Positions 33,496 through 47,869 of a DNA stretch of 64,000 nucleotides are shown here, piece after piece (position 1 is the stretch's first letter; each line of letters begins with the position of its first letter). The position numbers were made by a program, and so were the translations under genes. This stretch comes from Lathyrus oleraceus (Eukaryota > Streptophyta > Magnoliopsida > Fabales > Fabaceae). The notes below the pieces were generated by a model, which was given only the letters and a program-made list of their open reading frames with translations, did not search any database and was not told where the DNA came from. Where the stretch lies: contig NC_066579.1 in the NCBI RefSeq assembly GCF_024323335.1, forward strand, positions 54,084,771-54,148,770, written 5' to 3'.

Positions 33496-36400
33496 CATTA
33501 CCACGAAAAATTCATTTTATCTCGGTCATGAAATGAGCGTCATTTTATCCCTTGGTGGAGTTTCCACCGAGGGGAAATACTTAATGGACATGAGTTTGAT
33601 CTCCAACAACTGTATTTTTATTATTTTTAGAATTGGATGATGCACCCCACATTTTCTCTCGGTTATAAGAAAAAACGAGGTAATAGAGTCAGTCTTAATA
33701 CCCCGGTTTATTAAAATAATTGAGGAAAAACATTGTTATTATTTTTTTTTTATATTTTTCTTTTTAACCTGTATTACATAACCTATTTTGCCAATTTCTG
33801 AAACAGAAACATTGTACATTTTGCCCATTTCTGAAATAGAAACATTATATAAAAAATGTTCACTGTTTAGACCAAATAGAAATCCAAAATTATACACACC
33901 TTATACTTTTACAAAAAAACTAAAACAAATTATTAACCAACAAAATAAAAAACCAAAATGCAAATTTTTGAACGGTCGTCCAAAAGTTTTCTTCTGTGAT
34001 TTATAACCGGCTGTTAAGCACCTTTAATTTGAACAAAATTTGAAATCAATCAGGATAATCAACAACAACAATATTAAATCTGTAAACCATTGATCTCAAC
34101 AACAACAACAACAATATTCAAACTTCAATCTCAACAACAACAACAACAACAACAACAACAAAATTCAAACTTCAACATCAACAACATGCATCAATAACTA
34201 AAACTAACACAAATAATTGATAATCATATATGAATGTCACAAAGAATAACACTTACTTTAGTGGTTTTTAATTTTTCTGACTTTTACTTCTAAAACCATG
34301 CAACATTTGGTATCCTCTCTATATGTTCGAAAAAAATAAATATTAATAAAAATAATACAAATGTAAAATGAATAAATATATATTATTAAGCCATATAAAT
34401 AATTAATTACTATTTTTCTAAAATCCCCTCTTGATGATCATAACAAATATCATGCATATCATCTGAATTATTTTCTTCATGTGAGAGAGGTACATGTGTT
34501 GTGAAAGAAGGGGTCTCAAACTATAAATCTTGATTTTCATCACTATCTAGAATATGTTTTCCTTGTAGAAAAATTGACCATATAGTGTTAGAAGGATCAA
34601 TGGCATAAAAAATTTGTTTTTTCTTGGGATGCCATGATGACTGGTTCGTTCATATAAGTTGTCTTTCGAAGATCAACCTGTGTGAATCCTAATTCATCAA
34701 TTTCTACAACAGTGTTACTGTCAATCCACTCGCGCTTAAATAAATTCACTATAAAAGTAACATAATTAATCACTCAAATCTCCTCAATGAACCCAAAGTA
34801 CGTTCTAGATGCCATTATAGAATTGTTATCTTTAGAACTAGTGAAGTATACAGACTCATCTTCAACCATACCCCCACAATTTTGCATGGTACTATGACTA
34901 TCCCTTGATTGTGTATAGAATGAAAATATAGTAATGTTGTATGCATTCCAAGTTATTACATTAAACTTAGGCATATATGATATCTATTTCATTTTCTCAT
35001 ATGCACTACTATCTTTAGAAATACTTTTACTAAAACAATTTATGAAAGTTTTGTTATGCTCTGTCAACATCAATTTTTCACTCATTCAGGGGAATTTTAT
35101 CTTCATAAGACTTTTGTGAGTGGATAAGTAAGGTTGAACTTCATTAACATTATTCAATATATACAAATGTGTTTTAATAACTACATCTCGGCCTATTATC
35201 TTAATATTTAACCCTTGAGTACCTCTACCTCCATATCTTCCATCATAATAGACTTGTGGATTCTCATAGAGTTTAATTTTGACAAATAGTTTTTACAACA
35301 CTCAATAGCTTCTTCTGTGATGTATCATTCAACGATCGAAGCTTTCTAATAGTGATGATTCTTTGTATACCCTTTAAAGATCTTCATGTATTACTCTACG
35401 GGATACATCCATCTTAAATAAATTAGACCATAAAAAGATGCTCTCCCTTACCAGATGAACAATTAAGTGAACCATAATGTCAAAAAATGATGGAGGGAAA
35501 TACATCTCTAATTAACACAAGATAATTACATCCTCATGTTCCAACTCATCAAAATTTCCAGGATCAGTGACTTTACTACATATAGCATTGAAGAATAAAC
35601 ACAATTAGTTATAGTTACCCTTACACTTTTTGATAAAATGCCACGGATAGCCAATGGTAGAAGTTGTTGCATCAAGACATGACAATCATGAGACTTTAAG
35701 TCAACTAATTTGATATCTTTCATTGACACAAGTTTATTTACATTTGATGAGTACCCTTGAGTAACTATCATACCCTGCAAATAATCACAAAAACTTTTTT
35801 CTTTTTTAAATAGACTGTATATTTTAGGGTCAAATACGTTCTATTTCCAATTTCTTCTGGGGATAACTCTTGTCGTATACCCATCACCACCATATCTTGA
35901 TGAGATTTCTTACTATCTTTTGTCTTTCCTTTAATGTTGAGAAGTGTTCCAATCAAGCTATCACATACATTTTTCTCCACATGCATCACGTCAAAACAAT
36001 GTCTTACATCGAGACTAGACCAATATGGAAGATCAAAAAACACCGACCTCTTTTTCAAAATATTTTTCTCCACAGGACCTTTTTGTTTCTTTCCAAAGAT
36101 AACATTAATGGTTTATTTTATTTTATAAAATTTACTTCCCGATTAAGGGCTTTGGAGCGATATCAAACTTCTGCTCTATATTAAAAGTTGTTCGCAATAT
36201 ACTCTATGAATGATTAGGTCTTATAAATTTTTATATGCCCAAGGTAAATAGTCTTTTTCCATTTTTTTAGTTTACGGGAGCATGTACCATCTTCACATAT
36301 ATGACATGCTTTATGCCCCTTGACATTGTACCCATACAAATTATTGTATGCAGGAAAGTCATTGATTGTGAAAAATACATGGCACACATATTAAAGTTAT

Positions 36401-38396
36401 CACATGTATACACGCCATCAACATCAATGCCTTCCTCCCACAAAACTATTAAATCTTCAATAAATGGAGTTAAATAAACATCTATGTCGTTCCCTGGTTA
36501 TTTTGGACCCAAAATCATCATTGATAACATCATATATTTGTGCTTCATGCACAACCACAGAGACAAGTTGTAAATTATGAGAAGAATATGCCATGAAGTA
36601 TGGTTAGTAATCATATTACCAAACAGGTTCATTTTGTTGGTGGAAAGTCCAAGCCTATGGTTCCTTCGCTCAAGGGCAAAATTTGAAAACAACGAATCAA
36701 TTTTCTTCCATTGCAATGAATTAGCTACATGGGGAATTTTTCCATCAAACACTCTTTCATCGGCATGCCATATAGTATTATTTATGTCATTTATATTAGC
36801 AAACATTCTATTGAACCTATGAATTATTGGTAGGTACCACATCACCTTGGCAGGAACATCCTTTCTAGTTAAACCATCATCATCTTTAGCACCATTATCC
36901 TTCAGCTTGTAGCATGACTCCCCACACCTTGGGCACTCCTTCAAGTTCTCAAACCCTTTCTTGTATAATATGTAATCATTACAACATTCTTGAATTCTTA
37001 TATAGTCCAAACCCATATAACACAATATATTCTTGGCCTCATAACTAAGGTCCGATAATGTGTTACCTTCTTGATAAATTTCTTTCAATAATTCAAGCAA
37101 TTCAGTCAAACTTGTATTCATCCATCCACCTTTTGCCTTAAGATTAAATAGTCTTAATACAACTGACAATCTTGTAAAAATATTTCATCTCGGAAATAAT
37201 GACTCTTCCATGTCACTTTGTAAATCACACCCCACATAGGCTTTCTTAAAAGAATATACTCCAATATCACAATGCATATCTTCTTGGATATCATTCATAT
37301 ATTCATTAACTTCAACTCTATTTGAAGCATGTCTTTTTTGTCACTTCACAATGGCATACCCATTTCGTGTAATTATGAATAATTCTATCATAACCTAAAT
37401 GATTGAATATATCATCCTTTGGATATTTTTGTGTATTTTGGCATTTTGTACAAGGACAATAGAAAATCCCATTATTGCCAGGAACGTTTTTTCTGCGAAT
37501 TCAAGAAATTTAATTACTTCACTCTCATACTCTTTAGTTATTCTGTTGGTTTTCATCCAACTACGATCCATAATCACATACAACTTATGAAAATAAAATA
37601 AAAATTATACACAATCAACAACAATAAACATTCCATCTCAATAAAACAATAGTAAAAGTAAACAACAATAACTACAAATACCTAAAAAACAACACAATAT
37701 TATACCCTAAGTCTCAAAAACCACAACAACAACAACAACGACAACAACAATGACAATGATACAACAACAATAATATTACTGGTATAGTCATAGACAAAGT
37801 TGTATATATCAGAAACGTAATGAGAGAGTCAAATAAATGTGTTGGTTTGTGGTTCGAGTTTCCTTATTCGAGCTTCCTTCCTCCTTTGTTTACTTCGTTA
37901 GAGAAGATGGAGAATGATGTTTCTTTCGTTAGGTGGAGAAGATGAAGAATGATGGTTTGTTCGTGCGCTAGGGCACAAAAAGTTTACGAGAAATAATGAA
38001 AACGTGAAAGAGACTTAACATTTGATGTTGGAATAAAATATTGTTTAGAGTTTATATATCGGTTGGCAGAAAAAATTGACAGAAAACAACAGAGGTAAAA
38101 GCTGAGTTCAATTTAATTAAATAAAATATTAATAAATATTTCATGCCGGCTGTAAAGAAAATCTATGGAAAAGATGATTTATAAAATAAGGGCTCTATTT
38201 TGTTTCTAAATAAAGCACGATATTCTCGGAGCTGGAAATCGAAGCTGAAACTCTGAGCTACATTTTATGTCGATTTTTTTAAAAATGAGTGATAAGACTT
38301 AATTTTAAAAAAATGGCGTGTTCGTGGTCATTCAATATTAGTTTTTAGTTGGCAGAGATGAAAACTTTGTCATGAAATGTATTATCTATAGTAAGT
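33496..38396 (-). mobile_element. CACTA element carrying a TNP2 pseudogene
   Basis: The ends are decayed: CATTACCACGAAAAA on the left and CTATAGTAAGT on the right, which aligns with the right end of the shorter CACTA element at 41010 (CTATAGTAAGT versus TTATAGTAGTG, with similar inner sequence TCATGAAAYRTATTAT). The 3-bp target copies are tag and aaa, so mutated. The boundaries are supported because the interrupted copia frame resumes with the expected spacing. Confidence 0.7.
34420..37583 (-). pseudogene. TNP2-like CACTA transposase, many breaks
   Basis: Minus-strand order matches En/Spm TNP2 proteins: Transposase-associated domain (MDRSWMKTNRITKEYE at 37570), a cysteine motif (CPRCGESCYK near 36930), the transposase_21 core (KVMWYLPIIHRFNRMFAN, RLGLSTNKMNLFGNM, LWLCMKHKYMMLSMM, 36850-36510), then DLPYWSSLDVRHCFDVMHVEKNVCDSLIGTLLN (36040-35930), LVDLKSHDCHVLMQQLLPLAIRG (35700-35630) and a C-terminal region (FNVITWNAYNITIFSFYTQSRDS, 34965). 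Stops and frameshifts separate these blocks. A living copy would excise CACTA elements; this one cannot. Confidence 0.85.
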
Positions 38397-39171
38397 AAAT
38401 AAAGTAAAAATTAGCCAAAATAAAAGATACAATTGAAGAAGAATTAAACTCACTTTATAAGCGACAAGTTTTGGGACTTGTATTCCAAACACCTCAAGGT
38501 GTGAAGTCAATTGGATATATTTTTTGTGTGTGAAAAAAGTGAAATAAGAATGGTGAAGTGTGAGATAAAAAGCTTGTTTTGTTTCTAAAGGATTTTTTCA
38601 AATACCTAAGATTGATTTTGATGAGACATATAACATGTAGTGGATGCACTTAATTTTTTATATTTAATTAGTTTTGTAGAACATGAAAAACTTATTTTGC
38701 ACTTGATAGTGAAATTTACATGAAGCATCCTAAATTTTTAAATTTATTTGAGACACATAATTTTTTATCTCTAAGAGACTACTTTATAAAATTGAATAAG
38801 TCTCTCTATGAGTAAAAACATATGTCTTAGTTAATATTTTCTAAGGGATATATACACATAAATTTCCTTGTATTTTTATGAAAAGATCTAGAAAATAATT
38901 TTCTATAACTTTATCTATGTTGATGACATAAATATTATTGGAATTTCTAAAGAGCTTCTAAAAGTTAAAAATTTCTTAAATAAATAGTTCGAGATGAAGG
39001 ATTTGGGAAAGAAAAAGTTTTGTCTAACATTACTAACTGAACATTTGGACAATAAAATTGTTGTATACCAAGAAGCTTATAAAGTAAAAGTGATAAAGTG
39101 TTTCTATAAGGACAAACTCATTTGTTCTCTATCCTAATGATTGTTAGATTATTGGATGAAGAAGATCATTT
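38397..39171 (+). pseudogene. Ty1/copia pol remnant, part 2 (RT)
   Basis: Continues the copia frame after the CACTA element: ELNSLYKRQVLGLVFQTPQG-like sequence near 38440-38500 and the RT YVDD box (FIYVDDINIIG near 38910-38945), then FEMKDLGKKKFCL (38990). Many stops. It is interrupted at 39171 by a second CACTA element. Confidence 0.75.
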
Positions 39172-40718
39172 CACTATTAGAAAAAACACATTTAACATCG
39201 GATACGAAATGCATTTAACCTTGGCTATAGAGGCGAGGTAACGAATGGTGTCATGAAAGTGCATACTTTAGCTCTCGGTTTTAAAATAACCAACAGGTAT
39301 GTGAAAAGTTCATGGGTTTGATCCCCATTGAGACCTTTTTGGAATTCTGAAATGACGAAAACACATATCACCTCGGTTTTGTAATTTCACCGACGGATAT
39401 ACCATATTTTCACCTTGGTTATCTAATAAAATTGAGGGGTAAAACAATTTTGAGTTTATTATATCTAATGTGGACTGCTTATTTCACTAAATTCTATATT
39501 GAACATATAACTTCTCAAAATTGGTAAAGAAAATAATTATATGAACAATTGTGTTGTATTTGAAGAAAAACTTACATTTATTAGTGATTTTGAAGTCATC
39601 ATGTAACTCATCATTCATCTCACGCTGTTTTATGGTTAAAATCTCTCAAATATTTCAAGTTATTTAGTAAACACTTCATTTTCTATTAATTCATTCTTGA
39701 AATTATAAAATTCGATGCTTTGAAAAAGGAACAAATATGGAAGAAAGTTGAACGAAAACTAGAAGTATTTGAGAGATTTTAACGATAAAACAACATGAGA
39801 TGAATGATGAATTGCAAAATGCTAGAAAATCATTAATCAGTGTAAGATAAGTTTCAGATACAACATAATTTTACATATGATTATTTCCAAAATCAATTTA
39901 CTAGGTTATATGTTCAAAGAGGGGTTAGTGAAATAAATAATCGATATTAGATATAATAAACTCAACTCCACGGAACGAGATGAGAGTTGCAAAAAGAATC
40001 ACAAAGAATATAAACTCAATATCAATGTCAATCTAAAACTCAAACTCAATAACAACAACTAAACTACAACATATAGATTTTCTTAACTTCGGGTAGTAAA
40101 ACAACTAAATAACAACAACAATAACATCTACAACTCAAAAATAATAACTTACATTAAACAACAACTCAAGAAAAATAATCTCTTAACAAAACTACAACAA
40201 CATCATCAATAAACCTATAACATAAATCAGTTTATACAACAATAACAACAACAAGATTAAACCTCTAGGTTTAGGGTTTCAACAACGAGTCTCAACAACA
40301 ACAACAAAAATAACATCAACAACAACAACAACGTCAATAAACTTATAACATAAATTTTCTTAAACAACAATAATAATATTAAACCTCTAGGGTTTAGGGT
40401 CTCAACAACAACAACGATATCAATAAACCTATAATATAAATCTATTTAAACAACATCAATAACAACAAGATAAAACCTTAAGGGTTTTGGTTACAACAAC
40501 AAAAATAATAAGAACAATATGATTAGTGATGTTTGATGTACAGGATCTATAAAGAAGAAGTAAAAGAAAATTATTTGGATCTCCGAAGAAGAAACAAGAT
40601 CACTAAACACACAAAATCTTCGTATTGAAGAAGATATGTGTTTATGGCTCTCATTGTTTATGACTCTTCGTTAGAATTCTGTTTGTGTTGTTTAGACAAA
40701 TAAAATTGGATGTACAAG

Positions 40719-40763
<45 letters not shown>

Positions 40764-41010
40764 TTGGAAATAAAACCGAGGTGAAAAGTAGCGTATTTTT
40801 AGATTAAAAATAAAATATTCAAGAAGGCGCCACTTTTAATGAGATAGGATTCGAAGCATGTACACTGAATAAGTTTACTCCTCGGTTTTTAAAATAACTG
40901 ACTGAATATTTTGTATATTTTTTTATTTTTTCTGCATCCAAGAATTATACCTCGGTTTTTCAATACGTGAGATAAAATCGTCTTCATGAAACATATTATT
41001 TATAGTAGTG
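39172..41010. mobile_element. Short non-autonomous CACTA element
   Basis: CACTATTAGAAAAAACAC at the left end and TATTTATAGTAGTG at the right, flanked by ttt on both sides (39169-39171 and 41011-41013). It is 1,839 bp, with no ORF, repeated CCTCGGTT words near both ends, many CAACAA runs in the middle and a (TA)n at about 40720-40760. It sits inside the copia RT, whose frame resumes immediately after it. Confidence 0.85.
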
Positions 41011-41370
41011 TTTCAGACCTCAAAAAGCCGATGAAAAACTACTTGATCTCGCAATACCATAGTTCATTATGATTCGAGCACAGGTGTATCTATCTAATTA
41101 TATATTCCTTGATATATCAATTTTTATTAATCTATTAGCAAGATATAATTCTTCACCTACATGAAGACATTGGGACATAGTCAAACATATAATATGATAC
41201 CTTAGAGATGCGGGTTATTTGTTAGATCCTCATAATGGTATATCACAAACGTGTTACTTATTTACTTATGTTGGTACAACCATTTCATAGAGATATGTGA
41301 AACAAATCATACCAGATACTTTGTCGAATCATGCAAAAAATTTAGCACTACAAGAAGTCATTTTCAAGTA
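41011..41370 (+). pseudogene. Ty1/copia pol remnant, part 3 (RNase H)
   Basis: Continues the same copia pol: FRPQKADEKLL right after the CACTA element, INLLARYNSSPT (41130), RHWDIVKHII (41168), then DAGYLLDPHNGISQTCYLFTYVGT (41208-41280) and a decayed SNHAKNLALQE (41320-41355). These are the RT tail and RNase H region. Confidence 0.75.
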
Positions 41371-43890
41371 GAACTTTTAACCAACTAGTAAAAAAGATTG
41401 ATCTTCAACGTCAAAGATATGGTCGTTCAGTTGAGAGGGAGAAAAAATGTATCATAAATTAATTGTTATAAAATGATATTGTACTATTTATTCTTCGCTA
41501 GACTTTTTTCCTGGTTGGTTTTTATCTAATCAGTTTTTAGCTAAGCATATCCTCGATGCACATCTAAATAAAGTTTTTATGAATAATAACATATTGAATT
41601 GATGCACATCTAAATAAAGTTTTTATGAGTAGTAGAATATGGATTTCAATATTTTATCTTTCAATAAACTTCCACTATTAAATGATAATTACTCCTCTTA
41701 ATACATATTAATCATATTTCTATCTCATTTGTGTCTTATAAATATATGATAACGAATACCAATACAATATTTTTCTTCTATTTTATCTCTCTCTATTTCA
41801 TCTCTACTCTTCTACTATATTATTTCTGATTAATTTCATTATATATTATCGATATTTGGCCTCATAATAAATTTAATCAAGTGTTGTTATTGGTTATTAT
41901 ATATTATGAATAGATGTTATTGATAAAAAAAATAACTTCAAAATATAAAAATTTGAACAAAACCTTCAAATGATTTTTAATTTAATTCTTAATATCATTC
42001 TTGTTAAGTGTCTTGTTGGATGAAAGATGACTTGGAGATATATTTAGATTTAGACATTTTTCATTTAAAAAGTAATTTTATTAAGTTGAGTTAAACTCAT
42101 TCAAATTTTAAGATGATATTAGAGTTTATTTAAGATCTTACAAAGTATATGCAATTTAATTTAATTTCAACTATCACAAAATTTAAGAGATGACGTGAAC
42201 ATAGTTTAAAAGTGAGAGTAACCTTCACCTAACATATCTATTTTGTAATGTTTCCTATCATATTAAAATTTGAGTTGAGTCTAACTCGATCATACAAAAT
42301 TTTAATACAATTTTTGGTTGGGAAATTCGTAAAAGTGAGAAGCAACAATGAGTCAAAGGTTTCATGACTATAAGAAAGAAAGTCATCACATCTTCATCCA
42401 AAACCTTAAGACATTAAGACATTGTTCCTAGACTGCCATATCTGAAAGATAGTATTTATGACAGTAGCGCCAGTAACAACCGCTGTTTTCCATGGTTTAA
42501 TTTAGCCATGTTGAACAAATAGAGTTGTATATCATAAAACAAAATACAATTAGGTAAAACATTTAATAGAAAGTAAGAATGGGACTTTGGTGAGCAAATT
42601 ATTTAACATTAATATGATTATCATAAGAATCAAGACTCTATAGCGGAGGATATCATGCAAGTGATGGATGAATATAAGTCCAATTGGTTCTCTAAACTTA
42701 TCAAAATTTTAAGGAAATAGAGATAGCATTTTATTTTGAAGCAAAAACTTTTTCATAAAACCTATAATACATACATATGTAATAAGCATTTCCTTGTAAT
42801 TAGCTAGCTTACTATTAGTTTAATCGAAATTTAGCAATGATTTGTCTAATACTAAATATCATACCTAACTAAAGATTTTATAAGACAAATCTGAGTTGTT
42901 TAATGAAAAGTATTACATGTTTGAAAAACTTTTAACACTAAACAACTTGGGATATTACTTTTACCACGCTCTCACTATTAAAATATAATTTCATATACTT
43001 TCATAATTATTGGTATGAAAGTAGAAGTTTGAATCTAAAAATGTGTTTTTTTATAATTTAATTTGATTTTGTAAATGTAAATAATTTTTGTATTGAGTCC
43101 GTTTATATAAGTTAAATGAACTTCAAAGAGTATATAATTTATCTTAAAATGCACTTCAAAATCATATTGAAGATGATTAAGTGACTAAGTTGAAGTGATT
43201 AATAAATGAATATTAAATAGAATAATCTTTTAGTTCAAAGATATACATTGGAATGTTGAGGCCTATAAAAACGTTGGAAGGCCACAAAGGTTTGTCTAGA
43301 GAATGGCCGACCAAGCAAAAGTTAGTGGGAGACAATCTAAAGGTTAGATAGCCACAAAACAAAACATTGTATCTATCTATGACGCAACGCACACAACACA
43401 ACTATATAAGATCTATCCATTTCATATACACGACACTCACTTGTTTTTTCTTTCGTTTGTAAAATCAGTTTGTTTGCGATTAAAGTTTTAAATAAGTAGC
43501 AAAGTGGCAATCGCCACTAAAATCGACACCAGCGTCTAATGTTTTGGAAATTTTGTGTATTGTTGTTAAGATTTAATTAAGATAAATGATTTATTTGAAG
43601 TAAAATAGTGTTTTAAAATGAATGATTCATTTTAATTTTTAATATGTATTTTTTTAATTTTATTTTGTAACTAATATTACTTTATCATTCTCAATATATT
43701 ATAAGAGTAGTTTAGTAAAAATAGAATTATTTCTCATTTATTTATTTATTTTTTTAATCGGTGTGAAATAGTTAAATAAGTCACTCATTGTGAAGCAGAG
43801 GAGGTAGCAAATAACAAATTAAATATGATAAAATAAAACTCCTATTTATTACTCCATTCATCTCATAAAAATGTTTTATTAACTAGTGTA
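41371..43890. other. AT-rich noncoding DNA
   Basis: No credible ORF or terminal repeat seen. Confidence 0.5.
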
Positions 43891-43893
43891 TTT

Positions 43894-44437
43894 TGTTGAA
43901 ACGCACAAATATCCAGGATAATTCAGACTATAATTGAGTTTTTACAAGATTGATGAAAACTCGAATGTAGAGAGAGTATCTGAAACTTCTTTGAAGAGGA
44001 TGTATGTTTTTTGTTATGTTTTTCTAAATCCGGAATGAAATATTTATAAGTCATACTGGTGTTGTTTCACAAGATTGCGATTCTTGGTGAAACAACTTCC
44101 TTTTACCAAAAGTTACATGTTTTTTTTCCCCAAAATTGCATTTTTTAAATAAAAAATTATATTCTTTATTTTTATCAAAAATTACAATGTTTCACCCACA
44201 ACAACATTCTTTAAGAGTTGCATACTTTCATTTTGCAACATTTCACAAAGTGTTGTCTATTTTCGAATTCAAATCTACTGTAATATTTCACAAGTGTATT
44301 CTATTTCTGAATTCAAACATACTGCAATAGTTCACAAGTGTTGCCTATTCTTGAATTCAAAAATTAACATTCACTTGCATATTTTCTTGTCATTTAGGAA
44401 CACACTCAAAATTATTAATCGCTAATAATTTACAACA
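43894..44437 (-). repeat. 3' LTR of the deleted copia element
   Basis: TGTTG...CAACA ends, 544 bp. On the minus strand the polypurine tract AAGTGGGAGA lies directly before its start (44438-44448). It shares long stretches with 47308-47690, for example cttggtgaaacaacttcctt. Confidence 0.85.
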
Positions 44438-45010
44438 ATCTCCCACTTGTTCTAATAATGACAAGACCAATTCCAGAAAAAGAAAATAAAGAATGTTAAT
44501 ACAGTTAAGTATCTTTCGGTTTTAAACTTAACCTTAGTAAGGACAACGCAAAGTCTAGTCGGAATGTTAGGTAACAATGCTTTTAAACCGATGTTCCTTG
44601 TCATTAGACCGACATTACTTTACATACATTTTTTAATTGTTCTTCGCCTACATTTTTCGCCAAGCACTTATTTATGGTCATATGATTTCCTATTTCATGA
44701 CTTTTTCGTGAGAGAAACTCTAGTTCTCACTTTGAGACGACATCATATCAAAACTCACATAGGTGAAGTTCACTTTGTATCCTTTTCTATTGAACACATA
44801 TCCTCAATATTAAACTTCATTAAGAGTTTGAAAAAACTAAACCCTCAATTTACAATAGGTAACATTATTGTATAATGTCGCATAAACATCCAAATCAACG
44901 ACTTGTTGTCACCCATTAAATCAACAACTTGTTGTCACCCTTTAAAGAATAATAGTAATGTTCCAAACATAATTCTCACAATTTCCTACAACTAGGTTAA
45001 AGGAAATAAG

Positions 45011-46600
45011 TCAAGAATCGATTTTGTTTGGTCCTAGATTCTTTACTTTTCGGGCTCTTTTACTTATTCTAGGCATGTGTTGTGTTTCAATTATCCGAGA
45101 ACTCATTTTGGATTGTATCTCAACAATCTGAGGAGAATATTCCTCATGAGATTCTTTGTTTGCAGAAAGCCCAAATTCCTTATCCTTAGTAATAAGGTTT
45201 TCAAAGAATTCTACATCATGGGATTCGAAAATTACATTAGACTCTAGGTTTAGAAGTTTATATGCTTTATTGTTTGATGCATATCCTACAAAAGCACATT
45301 TGATTCCTCGAGGACCCAATTTAATTCTTTTAGGATCCATGTTTTTATAGTAGGCTACACACCCTCACACTCTAAGATAGTCGATATTTGATGCTCGGCC
45401 TTTCCATACCTCATATGGAAAAATATTGATTTTCTTTAAAAAAAATTGTTGATTATATGACAAACATCTAGTAAGGCCTCAAACCCACATATTAAATGGT
45501 AATTCATAATACATTAACATGGCATTCACCATCTCTTGATATGTTAGATTCTTTCTCTCGGCTATACCATTATGTTGTAGTGTACGAGGTGCGGAGCATT
45601 CATGTATAATGTCATGTTCTTCATAAAATGCATCAAATTCAGTAGAAAAGTATTCAACGTCCCTATCACTCCTAAGGACTTTGATACTTTTACTTAATTA
45701 ATTTTCTACTTCTGTTTTATATCTTTTAAAAGCATTAAAAATATCACCTTTATGCTTTTAAAGATATACGTGCGTGAATCTACAGAAATCGTCAATGAAG
45801 GTAATGAAATATCTATTTCTACCATGGGGTTAACATTCCTTTAAATTCACACAAATCTGAATGCACTAGATCAAGTAGATTTGTCTTTCTTTTAACACTT
45901 TTAAAAGGTTTTTTAATCATCTTTGATTTAACACATATTTTACATTTTTCGAAATCACTTCTATTACCTGAGATCAAACCAGAATTAATTAATTTGTTCA
46001 TAGTATTAATACCCAAAATGTGCTAATCTAAAGAAATAGACTTAAGCACATTGATTTAATGCTCGATGTTCCCAACAAATCCCCACTAACAAGGTTCCTA
46101 TTCATATCGGGAACATGAAGCACATTGATAAGTGTTATCTTCTTTCTGAAAGTGAAGTTGAGTTCCACGGATCCTGTTCCAACAAATTTAGATCGTTAGT
46201 TCAGAATAGGTCTTAAATGTTGCTTTGTCATAAGAGACATGCATGGTAACACATGTATGGTACCAACATCCTTGCATTTTGCCTTTGATTGTCATAATTT
46301 CGCTCGTCGTAGCGATCATGTCGTCATTAGCTTGAACTTCATTAGTCTTGTTTTTGGACATGTTGTGCCTTCAATCTCGAGCATAATGTCATGGTTTTCC
46401 GCACACATAACAACCGTTTTTCGGACCTTTAGCAATGCCGAAATTTTTGAACATGTTATGTTCCTTCTTGGGTCCAAGATGGTTCTTCATGCCATCATGT
46501 TTCCTTTTTTCCTTTAGTGGTAACAACATTAGCTTTGAAAAATCCAATAGACTCTGATTTCTCCATGCCCTTCGATTCCTCCTCAATTCGAAGGTGTTTT
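45011..46600 (-). pseudogene. Copia gag zinc knuckle and integrase remnants
   Basis: From upstream to downstream on the minus strand: a Gag basic/zinc-knuckle region (KNFGIAKGPKNGCYVCGKP near 46440-46389), pre-integrase with CKICVKSKMIKKPFKSV (45940-45890) and LVHSDLCEF (45860), then the integrase C-terminal part RIKLGPRGIKCAFVGYASNNKAYKLL (45330-45250). Stops and shifts separate them. More decayed gag sequence extends to about 47200. The catalytic D,D,E region of integrase is only partly readable. Confidence 0.75.
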
Positions 46601-47307
46601 GGGATTTTCTTCAGAGTGAAATCCTCATAATTATGCAGCAATTTATTTCTGCAACCTTTCCACGAAGGTGACAAATTTGCTATGATTGCACCAACTTGAA
46701 AGGTTTGGGGGGAATGGATATTTTCACAGTTTTATTTTATTCACGAGTACCTATAACTCGTGTACTTGTGGAAGAATGGGCTTGGAGTCCGACATTTTAA
46801 AATCAAAATATTTAGAAATTAAAAAAAAAAATCGTACCTTCCTCCCCATCCTTGAATTTGAATTCGAGTGCCTTCCAGATTTTTGTTTCAGACTGGGTAT
46901 TCATGTAGAGATCATAAAAACGGTCATATATTGTATTCAGGATATGTCAAAGACATAACAATTCATCCTCCTTACATTTCTTACACTCCTTCTTGATCTC
47001 ATCAGAGTCATCCTCGGTTGGTTGTAGAATTGATGTTAAGTCAGGATCTAGTACATAGTGAATCTTGAGGGAAGTCAGGAGAAATGTCATCTTATCTTTC
47101 CATCAGGTAAAGTTGGTTCCATCAAAGCGATCCAACTTGACAAAATCCTAGTTCATGACCTTGATGCTTGAAATTGCAGCCTCGGTAGCCATTATTGGAA
47201 TACTTTTATGACTCATAGATAAACTGTTTAGATCAATGGATCCAGGCTTAAATCGTGAACGAAATCACTTTCCTTAAAAGTATTTGAAGCACTCTCAAAT
47301 GTCATAG

Positions 47308-47690
47308 AGTTGGAACGTAAGAATACCCATGATAATTCAATCTATAATCGAGTTTGCACAAGACTAATAAAAACTCGAATGTAGGAAATAGTATTTGTAA
47401 TTTTAGTGAAAATGATATACATTTTTTTTTGTTATGTTTTTCTGAATCCAGAATGAAGTATTTATAAGTCTTATTGGTGTTGTTTCACAAGGTTGCGATC
47501 CTTGGTGAAACAACTTCCTTTTACCAAAAGTTACATGCTTTTACCAAAAGTTACGTATTTTTTTTAAAAAAGTTACAATGTTTTATCCAGATCAACGTTC
47601 TTTTAGAGTTGCATACTTTCATTCTGTAATATTTTATTAAATGTCTATTTCTGAATTCAAACATACCACAATATTTCATAAGATTGTTAA
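47308..47690 (-). repeat. 5' LTR of the deleted copia element, truncated
   Basis: Direct repeat of 43894-44437. Its first bases are mutated (AGTTGGAACG for TGTTGAAACG) and its outer end is lost before 47700. Confidence 0.75.
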
Positions 47691-47753
47691 GATTTTTTTA
47701 TAATCAACTAATTTTAAATTTAGCTATTTCAAATATTTTGTGACATTATATAT

Positions 47754-47864
<111 letters not shown>

Positions 47865-47869
47865 TTAAT

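Larger units (their letters stand above)
43894..47690 (-). mobile_element. Internally deleted Ty1/copia element with two LTRs
   Basis: Two similar direct repeats (43894-44437 and 47308-47690) flank gag and integrase remnants on the minus strand. RT and RNase H are missing: integrase C-terminal sequence ends near 45011, and only 0.57 kb of noncoding DNA lies between it and the 3' LTR. Confidence 0.8.

Noticed and set aside
41346..41356. cactacaagaa, looks like a CACTA terminus
   Set aside because: It lies in the continuing copia RNase H frame and no subterminal repeats or partner end follow.
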